Source of the DNA: Bacillota bacterium
GTDB taxonomy: Bacteria; Bacillota_C; Negativicutes; CTSoil-072
Length of the DNA: 6,591 nucleotides
Reading direction: 5' to 3'
Assembly (NCBI GenBank): GCA_017861495.1
Contig: JAGFXW010000142.1
Coordinates: 1-6,591 of the forward strand
The notes under the pieces were generated by a model. That model did not search any database and was not told the DNA's origin. It was given only the letters and a program-made list of their open reading frames with translations. Positions 1 to 5,969 of this stretch are shown here, piece after piece (the first letter of the stretch is position 1; each line of letters begins with the position of its first letter). Position numbers and translations under genes: made by a program.

Positions 1-531
1 TTGCGACAAATACGGTTGGACAAATCGAGCATATGCCTGAGTAAAACTATTTTTTGCTTTCCAATCACCTGTAGCCCAGGCCGCTATGCCGGTATAGTCG
101 TGATGGATCACAATTTTCACCTTTTGTTTGTCGGCCCATTGAATGGCTCGCATTGTCGCCGCTAATTCACCGGCTACGTTGCGGATTATTACAGCTTCTG
201 GATTTGTTCCAACCCCGCACTCATGATATATTTCGTTTTCTCCTGAAAAAACTACAAAGGCCCAACCATAATTAGCGCCGTTAAAACTGCCGTCAACATA
301 CACGTCATATTGCATTTCACTAACGTGTTTATTCTCTTGTAGATCATTATTGATCTTGGCATTATTGCTATTAATACCTGTCAAATAGTCTGTTGCTTCC
401 TGCTCTGTTGAAAAGCTTTTAAACAACGCTCCTGAATAACCAATCGTTTGTTTCTGACAGTCTGCCCAAGTTTTATAAATCCCAGGGACGCGTCCAGCTT
501 TTACTGCATAAAATTTTGGTTTTGTTGCCAT
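1..531 (-). CDS. Viroplasmin-domain (hybrid-binding) ribonuclease H1, 3' end cut off by the window
   Basis: Cleaves the RNA strand of RNA:DNA hybrids in the cytoplasm (family knowledge). I translated 177 codons from ATG at 531 with no stop before base 1, so the C-terminus is missing. Residues about 7-50 form a caulimovirus-viroplasmin/hybrid-binding domain (FYAVKAGRVPGIYKTW, then GYSGALFKSF). A linker of roughly 25 residues follows, then the RNase H fold from about residue 75. Three of the four catalytic acids are visible: D80 in YVDGS, E122 in AGEL and D145 in HHDYTG. The fourth acid and its histidine should lie beyond the window edge. The segment after D145 (GIAAWATGDWKAKN) looks like the short type without a large basic protrusion, as is usual when a separate hybrid-binding domain is present. 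AGAGG lies 5 nt before the ATG. It follows the methyltransferase gene by 63 bp with no terminator seen, so read-through is possible. Confidence 0.9.
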   Translation of the reverse strand, partial: MATKPKFYAVKAGRVPGIYKTWADCQKQTIGYSGALFKSFSTEQEATDYLTGINSNNAKINNDLQENKHVSEMQYDVYVDGSFNGANYGWAFVVFSGENEIYHECGVGTNPEAVIIRNVAGELAATMRAIQWADKQKVKIVIHHDYTGIAAWATGDWKAKNSFTQAYARFVQPYLSQ

Positions 532-594
532 GTTTTTCCTCTAAAAATAAAAATTTAATGTAATGTACCATGCATCAGTTTATAAATAGAACAG

Positions 595-1350
595 TTAATC
601 AGAAACACTGTTTCTATTCTTTTTTGCTAAAATAATCATTCTTGGGGTATCTTTTGTATATTCACCGCCATCAAATCCACCATATGTATGAACAATTGAT
701 AACCCATTCCGCTCCAAAATACCTGTCATTTCCGACATCGAATAAGCGCGCAAAACAAACTCAGCACGGGTTTTCGCGCCTGTTATCTGATTTGTTAATT
801 CCCGGCGCATAATTGCCATGCCTTTCTGCAGCTCAATTTTGTATGCTAATACATATTCACCGCTTGGATGCCGCCAATATCGATTCAAATTGTTGCAAAT
901 CATCCATTCGCGATTCAATAAATCTATTAAAAAATACCCCCCTGGCTTTAATGCATCAGCCACTTTTTTAATCACGTCACAATTTTCCGTGTCGGTAAAA
1001 TAGCCGAATGCAACAAACATATTAATGATCGCATCAAATTGCTGGTCATACTGCATATTCCGCATATCGGAGTGGCGAAAGTCAACCTTTACACCGGCTT
1101 CAATAGCCTTTTGCCTGGCAATATCCAAAAAATCTTGATTTACATCCAGACCGGTCACTTGATAACCTAACTTCGCTAATTCAATGGCATGTCTGCCGTA
1201 ACCACAATACAAATCAAGAATTTTTGCATTTGCTGATAACTGCAGCACTTCACAAATAAAATTGATTTCCTGTGACGTTCCAGCAGGCGAATACGCTTTC
1301 CAGTCGCTCATTTCACTCATTATATCCGGGGTCATTGTCATCACCGTCAC
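595..1350 (-). CDS. Class I SAM-dependent methyltransferase
   Basis: Probable cytosolic methyltransferase of the Methyltransf_25/11 type; the substrate cannot be read from the sequence. With GTG 1350 as residue 1, motif I is ILDLYCGYG (residues 44-52), the ribose-binding acid is D69 in VTGLDV, the SDM motif at 94-96 probably contacts adenine, and LKPGGYFLIDL (134-144) is the strand/loop after motif III. The C-terminal part (about 165-240) is a beta-rich substrate region with YSMSEMTGILERNGL, common in small-molecule methyltransferases. The length (251 aa) is normal. The start is uncertain: GTG at 1350 overlaps the stop of the PHP gene by 4 nt, but in-frame ATGs follow at 1341, 1335, 1320 and 1311, and none has a strong ribosome binding site. 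Conserved sequence begins only near SDWKAYSP, so all these starts are compatible. The overlap implies translational coupling with the PHP gene. Confidence 0.87.
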   Translation of the reverse strand: MTVMTMTPDIMSEMSDWKAYSPAGTSQEINFICEVLQLSANAKILDLYCGYGRHAIELAKLGYQVTGLDVNQDFLDIARQKAIEAGVKVDFRHSDMRNMQYDQQFDAIINMFVAFGYFTDTENCDVIKKVADALKPGGYFLIDLLNREWMICNNLNRYWRHPSGEYVLAYKIELQKGMAIMRRELTNQITGAKTRAEFVLRAYSMSEMTGILERNGLSIVHTYGGFDGGEYTKDTPRMIILAKKNRNSVSD

Positions 1351-2033
1351 TTAGAAAAAGTCTGCTTAAATACTGCAATCCGTTGCAACAATAATTCTGC
1401 ATTATCAAACAAAACGGTGTCGATATAATCTTGCGGAATACCTGCACCTAACCCTACTTGGCGGGCAAAATTTTTGCTCATTAAATCACGGGGGGCGTGC
1501 CCGTCACTGTTAACCAATAGGCGAGCTCCAGCCGCTAGAGCGCGTTGAACAACGATTGCATTGGTAAGACTATGTCCGCTTCTGGCTGTTACTTCAATGA
1601 ATACCCCATTTTCAGCTGCCAAGCGGGCATCTTCTTGGCTTAAAAAGCCCGGATGCGCCAGAATATCCACCATGCCGGAAGTAATCGCTGCGTGATTTGT
1701 CCCAGGTTCAACAGGTTCTACAATAGTTTCGCCGTGCACTACGATCAATCCGATGCCGCGCTGACGGGCATAAGTGGCGCATTCAGCGATATACCCCGCC
1801 GGAACATGGGTTATTTCTATTCCGGGAACTACCTTTATATCCCAATATTTTTCGGCAATTTTACAATCCTTGCAAACATTGTCAATAATTGAGTCGATAT
1901 TACTCATACCAGCGTGATCGGTTATACCGATTGCCGCATATTCCCTATCAACAGCCCGTCGAATAAGTTCACTCGGCAGTAATTCTCCATCACTGAAAAA
2001 TGAGTGAGTATGAAAATCAGAGATTCGTTTCAT
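1347..2033 (-). CDS. PHP-domain metal-dependent phosphoesterase (histidinol-phosphatase-like)
   Basis: A 228-aa single-domain PHP protein, a predicted multinuclear-metal phosphoesterase. The metal-binding set is complete: H8 and H10 (FHTH), D15 (SDG), H40 (ITDHAG), E73 (PGIEITH), H100 (VVHGE), H127 (AHPG), and D177 with H179 (NSDGH). Such proteins are often labelled histidinol-phosphatase-like, but no other histidine-biosynthesis gene is in view, so the substrate is unknown. The ATG at 2033 is supported by AAAGGTGG (2048-2041) with 7 nt spacing. The gene heads a two-gene unit whose stop codon (TGA, 1349-1347) overlaps the GTG of the methyltransferase. It is separated from the oxidoreductase operon by a strong terminator and about 300 bp of leader, so it should have its own promoter. 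No defect is seen in the active site. Confidence 0.9.
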   Translation of the reverse strand: MKRISDFHTHSFFSDGELLPSELIRRAVDREYAAIGITDHAGMSNIDSIIDNVCKDCKIAEKYWDIKVVPGIEITHVPAGYIAECATYARQRGIGLIVVHGETIVEPVEPGTNHAAITSGMVDILAHPGFLSQEDARLAAENGVFIEVTARSGHSLTNAIVVQRALAAGARLLVNSDGHAPRDLMSKNFARQVGLGAGIPQDYIDTVLFDNAELLLQRIAVFKQTFSK

Positions 2034-2040
2034 CTTGTAG

Positions 2041-2048
2041 CCACCTTT
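2041..2048 (-). promoter_or_regulatory. Ribosome binding site of the PHP gene
   Basis: AAAGGTGG on the minus strand, 7 nt before ATG 2033. It fixes the start of the PHP gene. Confidence 0.75.
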
Positions 2049-2271
2049 TGTTATGTTATCTTAACTGGTTCAATCTCACTGCGCGCAACTGTAGGATAAT
2101 TCGAAATACCGATTGTTTATTTATAGATAATGTTCGTTAGATTGGTGTTATTGGCATCGAAAATACTATTCTTCAATGATTTTTCGCTTGGTAGGCAAAC
2201 ACTGTCTAAATGTATCAAATGCAACTTTTATTATTCGCCATAATATGCAAATATCCTGCCCACGATAGAAT

Positions 2272-2318
2272 AACCAAGGAACAAACCAAACGGCTTAATT
2301 GCCTATTGGTTAAACCAA
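2272..2318. repeat. Palindrome plus AACCAA motif cluster, possible operator
   Basis: On the plus strand 2306-2318 reads TTGGTTAAACCAA, a perfect palindrome with 6-nt arms around a central A. Two more AACCAA hexamers lie at 2284-2289 and 2272-2277, 12 bp apart from each other. All are within 47 bp, downstream of the oxidoreductase terminator and 240-290 bp upstream of the PHP start. They could be protein-binding sites, but chance in AT-rich DNA cannot be excluded. Confidence 0.3.
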
Positions 2319-2337
2319 AACTCTATACAGTCCAATT

Positions 2338-2374
2338 TAGAAAAAAGGACCTGCCATCTAAATGGCAGGTCCTT
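2338..2374 (-). terminator. Rho-independent terminator of the oxidoreductase operon
   Basis: A perfect 13-bp stem: 2345-2357 (AAGGACCTGCCAT) pairs with 2362-2374 (ATGGCAGGTCCTT) around a 4-nt loop. Read on the minus strand, the stem runs into a T tract (2346-2341) and sits 25 bp after the gamma-subunit stop codon. The plus-strand flank has no comparable T run, so it appears to act in one direction only. Confidence 0.93.
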
Positions 2375-2399
2375 AAGTTGTTACCTTTTTGTTGATCAG

Positions 2400-2945
2400 T
2401 TATTTGGGTGAATTTTTTACACAATCCATACCGGCACAAATTGCTTTTTCATTAATTGCAAACATTTTCGGTTTGCTGGCAAATTTTTTCTGGAATGCTT
2501 TGATCGCTGCTTCAAGTGTAATTACACCCGTTGCTTCAATTACTGCTCCTAAAATAACCATATTCGCTACTTTAGGATTACCAATTTCAGCCGCAATTTC
2601 AGTTGCCGGCACTTTGTAAACCTGTAAGTCCTTGCGCTTCGGCTCTGTAGAAATCAACGAGCTATTGAGGATTAAAACTCCGCCGGGTTTTATCGTATGC
2701 TCGAATTTATCCATGGAAGGCAAATTCATTGCCACAACGGCAGTTGGTTCGGCAATCATTGGTGCACCAATCAGCTCATCTGATATAATTACGGCACAGT
2801 TTGCTGTCCCGCCCCGCATTTCCGGCCCGTAAGATGGCATCCATGAGACATGTTTGTCTTCGAGCATACCGGCATAAGCGACTAATTGACCTACCAACAA
2901 AACACCCTGGCCGCCAAAACCGGCCATCACGATTTCATGTGTCAT
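2400..2945 (-). CDS. korC: 2-oxoacid:ferredoxin oxidoreductase, gamma subunit
   Basis: The gamma subunit of a CoA-dependent 2-oxoacid:ferredoxin oxidoreductase (PFOR gamma domain). It contributes to the CoA-binding part of the heterotetramer that makes acyl-CoA, CO2 and reduced ferredoxin from a 2-oxoacid. The 181-aa length is typical of the family. The glycine-rich GFGGQG (residues 9-14) and [10 protein letters not shown] (37-46) are the family hallmarks. They are followed by [13 protein letters not shown] and a mid-protein strand, [12 protein letters not shown]. The ATG at 2945 overlaps the beta-subunit stop by 4 nt (ATGA). It has a near-perfect ribosome binding site, AGGAGGTG at 2958-2951, spaced 5 nt from the ATG. 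It is the last gene of the operon, followed by a strong terminator. Assignment to the family is firm; the substrate (2-oxoglutarate or branched-chain 2-oxoacid) is not. Confidence 0.94.
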   Translation of the reverse strand: MTHEIVMAGFGGQGVLLVGQLVAYAGMLEDKHVSWMPSYGPEMRGGTANCAVIISDELIGAPMIAEPTAVVAMNLPSMDKFEHTIKPGGVLILNSSLISTEPKRKDLQVYKVPATEIAAEIGNPKVANMVILGAVIEATGVITLEAAIKAFQKKFASKPKMFAINEKAICAGMDCVKNSPK

Positions 2946-3691
2946 TTTGCCACCTCCTCAGTTTTAAACGTTCCAAGCGGAAAATAAGGAAGCATATTCT
3001 TTTCCAGCCAAGTTACCGATTCTACCGGACTCATTCCCCAGTTCGTCGGACAAATGGATAATACTTCAACCATAGCAAAACCTTCGCCCTTGATATTAAT
3101 TTCGAACGCCTTTTTAATAGCCGCTTTTGCTTTAGCCATATTAGCCGGATTATTAACGGCTACACGGGCAATAAATTTTGCACCGTCAAGAGTCGATAAC
3201 ATTTCAGACATTCGTATCGGCTTGCCACAGGACTCTTCTTTACGTCCATATGGTGATGTAGTAGTAATTTGTCCAACTAAGGATGTCGGCGCCATTTGTC
3301 CGCCAGTCATTCCATAAATCGCGTTATTCACAAAAACAGTAGTGATTTTTTCTCCCCGCGCCGCAGCATGAACGATTTCAGCTGCTCCAATAGAAGCCAA
3401 GTCACCATCGCCTTGATATGTAAATACCACAGTATCCGGATGAACACGTTTAATTCCTGTTGCTACTGCCGGCGCTCTGCCATGGGCAGCTTCCTGCATG
3501 TCAACATTAAAATAATCATAGCATAATACAGAACATCCTACAGGCGCGACACCAATTGTTTTATCTTGTACACCCAGCTCGTCGATGACTTCCGCAACTA
3601 ACCGGTGTATGATGCCGTGGTGGCAGCCAGGGCAATAATGAGTAGGTACATCTTTTAATGAAGCCGGTCTGGCAAATACTTTTTCAGCCAT
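2942..3691 (-). CDS. korB: 2-oxoacid:ferredoxin oxidoreductase, beta subunit (TPP-binding)
   Basis: The catalytic subunit that binds thiamine pyrophosphate and one [4Fe-4S] cluster. It decarboxylates the 2-oxoacid and passes electrons toward ferredoxin. With ATG 3691 as residue 1 (249 aa), the expected cluster cysteines are C20 and C23 (YCPGCHHG), C53 (PVGCSV) and C214 (SICPTNWG). The TPP/Mg motif is GDGDLASIG (94-102) followed by [11 protein letters not shown] (122-132). The C-terminal [16 protein letters not shown] and LPYFPLG segment is typical of the two-gene alpha/beta type labelled KorB or VorA. An upstream TTG at 3721 is open but overlaps the alpha gene by 29 nt. ATG 3691 is preferred because AAAGGGGG (3707-3700) stands 8 nt before it. 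It begins 1 nt after the alpha stop codon, so the two are surely cotranscribed and probably coupled. Confidence 0.95.
   Translation of the reverse strand: MAEKVFARPASLKDVPTHYCPGCHHGIIHRLVAEVIDELGVQDKTIGVAPVGCSVLCYDYFNVDMQEAAHGRAPAVATGIKRVHPDTVVFTYQGDGDLASIGAAEIVHAAARGEKITTVFVNNAIYGMTGGQMAPTSLVGQITTTSPYGRKEESCGKPIRMSEMLSTLDGAKFIARVAVNNPANMAKAKAAIKKAFEINIKGEGFAMVEVLSICPTNWGMSPVESVTWLEKNMLPYFPLGTFKTEEVAK
2951..2958 (-). promoter_or_regulatory. Ribosome binding site of the gamma subunit gene
   Basis: AGGAGGTG on the minus strand, 5 nt before ATG 2945 and embedded in the last codons of the beta gene. It is close to the full anti-Shine-Dalgarno complement and should give strong initiation. Confidence 0.85.
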
Positions 3692-3692
3692 T

Positions 3693-4760
3693 TTATTTGC
3701 CCCCTTTAGCGATAGTAACAATTTGATTGTAAATTTCTTCAGTACCAGGGATCATGCCGCCGGTTCGCCCATAAAAATGGACTGGTTTGTCTTTACCGAC
3801 CGCTAACCGAACATCCTCAACCATCTGACCAGCACTCATCTCGATTGTCAAAAAGGCGTTAGCTTTAGCTGCAGCTTCTTCGAGCGGCTGATAAGGGAAT
3901 GGCCAAAGTGTAATAGGACGTAACAACCCGACTTTTAGGCCTTCTTTGCGGGCTTTTTCCATCGCAGAAAGTGCAATTCTGGAAGTAATTCCGTACGCGA
4001 CCAAGACAAGTTCAGCATCTTCAAGGTGAATTGCTTCATAACGGACTTCATTTTTAGTGATTAAGGCATATTTTGCTTGGAGATGTTGATTGTGTTTTTC
4101 ACATACATCTGGTTGTAAAAACAGCGAGTTAACAACATTGGTTTCTGTTCGTCCTTTTAAACCCGTCGTAGCCCAAGGTTTTTCTACGTTACTTGCAACC
4201 GGTTCCCGCATTTCAACCGGTTCCATCATTTGCCCTATTGCACCGTCAGTCAGTATAACAACCGGATTCCGGTATTGGTCTGCCAAATCAAATGCTAAAA
4301 TAGTCGTGTCAACTGTTTCTTGGACAGAATTCGGCGCCAGAACGATATTATGGTAATCTCCGTGCCCGCCGCCTTTCGTCGCTTGAAAATAATCGGCTTG
4401 TCCCGGTTGAATACTTCCAAGTCCAGGACCTCCACGTTGAACATTTACAAGAACACAGGGAAGTTCAGCACCGGCTATATAAGAAACCCCTTCTTGTTTT
4501 AAGCTGAATCCGGGGCTTGAAGAAGAAGTCATAACTCTTGCGCCCGCACCAGCGGCGCCGTATACCATATTAATCGATGCTACTTCGCTTTCCCCTTGCA
4601 GAAAAACACCGCCAACCTGGGGCAGACGTTTCGCCATATACTCAATTAACTCGGATTGAGGTGTAATCGGATAGCCGAAATAGTGACGACATCCAGCTAT
4701 AACAGCTGCTTCACCGAGAGCCTCATTTCCTTTCATCAAAATCTTTTCTGCCACATTCAT
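3693..4760 (-). CDS. korA: 2-oxoacid:ferredoxin oxidoreductase, alpha subunit (KorA/VorB type)
   Basis: The alpha subunit carries the pyrimidine-binding TPP domain (domain I) and the transketolase C-like domain II that completes the active site with the beta subunit. With ATG 4760 as residue 1 (355 aa), the features are [11 protein letters not shown] near residue 10, GYPITPQSE (29-37), GESE at 57-60 (likely including the glutamate that activates TPP), [14 protein letters not shown] (78-91), [10 protein letters not shown] (107-116), and domain II from about 245 (LVAYGITSR) to the C-terminal RTGGMIPG. The length is normal for the short type without a fused gamma domain. In public annotations this type is often called 3-methyl-2-oxobutanoate dehydrogenase VorB. 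A GTG at 4763, immediately before the ATG, is an equally placed alternative adding one residue. The AAGGG overlapping the ferredoxin stop codon can serve either. It starts 12 bp after the ferredoxin gene. Confidence 0.94.
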   Translation of the reverse strand: MNVAEKILMKGNEALGEAAVIAGCRHYFGYPITPQSELIEYMAKRLPQVGGVFLQGESEVASINMVYGAAGAGARVMTSSSSPGFSLKQEGVSYIAGAELPCVLVNVQRGGPGLGSIQPGQADYFQATKGGGHGDYHNIVLAPNSVQETVDTTILAFDLADQYRNPVVILTDGAIGQMMEPVEMREPVASNVEKPWATTGLKGRTETNVVNSLFLQPDVCEKHNQHLQAKYALITKNEVRYEAIHLEDAELVLVAYGITSRIALSAMEKARKEGLKVGLLRPITLWPFPYQPLEEAAAKANAFLTIEMSAGQMVEDVRLAVGKDKPVHFYGRTGGMIPGTEEIYNQIVTIAKGGK

Positions 4761-4772
4761 CACTCCCGTCCC

Positions 4773-4976
4773 TTATTTATAGACTTCAATCACTACATCC
4801 GGGCATGTTTTGGCACATAATGCGCAACCAATACATTTTGCTTCATCAATACAGGTTGCAACCTGATACCCTTTCAAATTGAACCGGTCGGACAATTCCA
4901 CAATTTTCTTCGGGCAGGCAACAACACACAGCCCACAGCCTTTGCACCTTTCTTCCCTGAACTCGGGTCTTGGCAT
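4773..4976 (-). CDS. korD: 2-oxoacid:ferredoxin oxidoreductase, delta subunit (2x[4Fe-4S] ferredoxin)
   Basis: A 67-aa dicluster ferredoxin-like subunit. It carries electrons from the beta-subunit cluster to free ferredoxin. Two classic motifs are present: C11, C14, C17, C21-P and C48, C51, C54, C58-P, each CxxCxxCxxxCP. The N-terminus (MPRPEFREERCKGCG) is like the delta subunits found with Kor/Vor enzymes, not like a long free ferredoxin. The ATG at 4976 has AGGAGG (4990-4985) with 8 nt spacing. It is the first gene of the four-gene operon, 62 bp after the iclR stop. One extra cysteine (C42) lies between the motifs and is not expected to bind a cluster. Confidence 0.95.
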   Translation of the reverse strand: MPRPEFREERCKGCGLCVVACPKKIVELSDRFNLKGYQVATCIDEAKCIGCALCAKTCPDVVIEVYK

Positions 4977-4984
4977 TCTTATTT

Positions 4985-4990
4985 CCTCCT
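4985..4990 (-). promoter_or_regulatory. Ribosome binding site of the ferredoxin subunit gene
   Basis: AGGAGG on the minus strand, 8 nt before ATG 4976. It fixes the start of the first gene of the oxidoreductase operon. Confidence 0.85.
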
Positions 4991-5005
4991 TTTTACTATT
5001 TTTTC

Positions 5006-5032
5006 GTTGGTAATTTGAAAAACCAACTTATA
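5006..5032 (-). promoter_or_regulatory. Inverted repeat and possible -10 element ahead of the oxidoreductase operon
   Basis: GTTGGT (5006-5011) and ACCAAC (5022-5027) form a 6-bp inverted repeat with a 10-bp spacer, inside the 62-bp gap between iclR and korD. Read on the minus strand, TATAAG (5032-5027) is a 5/6 match to a sigma-A -10 box and touches the upstream arm, but I see no acceptable -35 for it. The repeat is followed by A residues on the minus strand, not T, so it does not look like a terminator. A promoter with an operator for the neighbouring IclR protein is plausible but unproven. Confidence 0.35.
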
Positions 5033-5038
5033 GAATTA

Positions 5039-5815
5039 TCACAACTGGCGACATCCGAGACGTTGTGATATAATTCCCGCTTTTTGTTTTAAAATTCGGA
5101 TAATCTCTAAATGTTCATTTTCCGTTAATACGGAACTCGGACAAGAAACTGACAGAGCGGCTATTACTTTCCGGGAATTATTAAATATGGGCGCCGCCAA
5201 ACAAGTCACACCGTTAATCGTTTCATTACATCCTATTCCATAGCCTTGTTTACGTACAACATCTAATTCTCTTAATAATTCTGTTCGATCCGTCAACGTA
5301 AAATCTGTATATTTTTCTAACCCGTTATCAATGATCTTATCAATAATATCATTGGCTGCATTGGCCATCAAAACTTTCCCAACAGCAGTACTATGAACCG
5401 CCACGCTAAAATCGAACTTAGGAATAATCAAAAAAGGACGCTCTGGTTCTACTTTTTCAATGATAATGAGTTTATCATGCGCTAATACAGCCAAGATCGC
5501 AATTTGGCTTGTCTCGTTGGCCAGTTCCAACATCGAAGGTTTTGCCACATCGCGAATGTCCAGTTTTTCCAAACAAATATGTCCAAGCTCAATAAGTTGA
5601 ACCCCTAAGGAATATCTCCCAGCTTCATTTTGCTGAACAAAATCTCTTGCCATCAGGGTTTGTAACAAACTGTGAGCTGTACTTTTTTGCACTCCTAATA
5701 ATTTACTGATTTCCGTCACACCCATATCCTTCGTGGCCCGCCCTAACAATAACAGTAATTGCATTGCTCGATCTACAGATGCAATGATATAAGAAGAAGT
5801 TGATTGTGTTGACAA
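5039..5815 (-). CDS. IclR-family transcriptional regulator
   Basis: A 258-aa DNA-binding regulator, full length for the family. Residues about 10-72 form the winged helix (YIIASVDRAMQLL; recognition region VTEISKLLGVQKSTAHSLL at 33-51; wing near GRYSLG 66-71). Residues about 85-250 form the GAF-like effector domain, with HSTAVGKVLMA (141-151) and GYGIGCNETINGVTCLAAP (191-209) as hallmarks. The start is TTG at 5815. An in-frame TAG lies just upstream (5827-5825), no ATG occurs before the winged helix, and AGGGTGG (5826-5820) lies 4 nt before the TTG. IclR proteins typically bind small carboxylic acids. Its place directly upstream of, and codirectional with, the oxidoreductase operon makes that operon and itself the likely targets. 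The effector cannot be read from sequence; a 2-oxoacid or related acid is a guess. Confidence 0.93.
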   Translation of the reverse strand: MSTQSTSSYIIASVDRAMQLLLLLGRATKDMGVTEISKLLGVQKSTAHSLLQTLMARDFVQQNEAGRYSLGVQLIELGHICLEKLDIRDVAKPSMLELANETSQIAILAVLAHDKLIIIEKVEPERPFLIIPKFDFSVAVHSTAVGKVLMANAANDIIDKIIDNGLEKYTDFTLTDRTELLRELDVVRKQGYGIGCNETINGVTCLAAPIFNNSRKVIAALSVSCPSSVLTENEHLEIIRILKQKAGIISQRLGCRQL

Positions 5816-5843
5816 AAAACCACCCTATTCGTTTCCGACAGCC

Positions 5844-5854
5844 GAACGTCGTTC
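5844..5854. promoter_or_regulatory. 11-bp palindrome in the iclR leader, possible operator
   Basis: GAACGTCGTTC is a perfect palindrome with 5-nt arms around one central base, 29 bp upstream of the iclR start. On the minus strand it follows an AT-rich stretch with TATATT and TATAAA boxes (about 5859-5875) that could hold the promoter, although no good -35 is visible. The position suits autoregulation by the IclR protein. Confidence 0.35.
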
Positions 5855-5916
5855 TTTTTTATAGTTAATATATTCGTACCGCAAAATAAAATTCCTGCTG
5901 ATAAAATAAAAAAAAT

Positions 5917-5950
5917 AAAAAAACTCTGCATTGATACGCAGAGTTTTTTT
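5917..5950 (-). terminator. Rho-independent terminator after pduL
   Basis: 5917-5929 (AAAAAAACTCTGC) pairs perfectly with 5938-5950 (GCAGAGTTTTTTT) around an 8-nt loop. On the minus strand the GC-containing part of the stem is followed by seven T and then more T-rich sequence. It lies 20 bp after the pduL stop. Because both flanks are A/T runs it could also act on plus-strand transcripts, though no plus-strand gene is seen. Confidence 0.9.
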
Positions 5951-5969
5951 ACCAGAGGCAAAGCCAATA

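Larger units (their letters stand above)
2034..2340. other. Non-coding leader region upstream of the PHP gene
   Basis: About 300 bp with no credible gene on either strand. The only open frame of note (plus strand, 2210-2395, 61 codons) runs into the terminator hairpin and has no convincing ribosome binding site. The region must contain the promoter of the PHP/methyltransferase unit, but I cannot pick a good -35/-10 pair. AT-rich stretches read on the minus strand (for example around 2115-2130) could serve. The upstream half holds a 13-bp palindrome at 2306-2318 and two further AACCAA copies at 2284-2289 and 2272-2277, described separately. Confidence 0.5.

Noticed and set aside
818..1003. Plus-strand open frame opposite the methyltransferase gene
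   Set aside because: Antisense shadow of a well-supported gene, with no family features of its own.
2067..2072. TTGAAC as a -35 box for the PHP gene
   Set aside because: No -10-like hexamer lies at 16-18 bp from it, so the promoter is left unassigned.
2210..2395. 61-codon plus-strand open frame in the intergenic region
   Set aside because: It reads through the terminator hairpin, has no good ribosome binding site and shows no recognisable protein features.
2389..3526. Several plus-strand open frames opposite the gamma and beta subunit genes
   Set aside because: All are antisense to genes with complete family motifs; none has recognisable protein features.
3692..3721. TTG 3721 as the start of the beta subunit
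   Set aside because: It would overlap the alpha gene by 29 nt, whereas ATG 3691 has a good ribosome binding site and fits the usual N-terminus.
5006..5027. Inverted repeat read as a terminator for iclR
   Set aside because: The stem is short, the loop is long, and on the minus strand it is followed by A residues instead of T.
5773..5967. 64-codon minus-strand open frame with a hydrophobic segment
   Set aside because: It overlaps the pduL terminator and the iclR start in another frame; the hydrophobic stretch comes from the T-rich leader.
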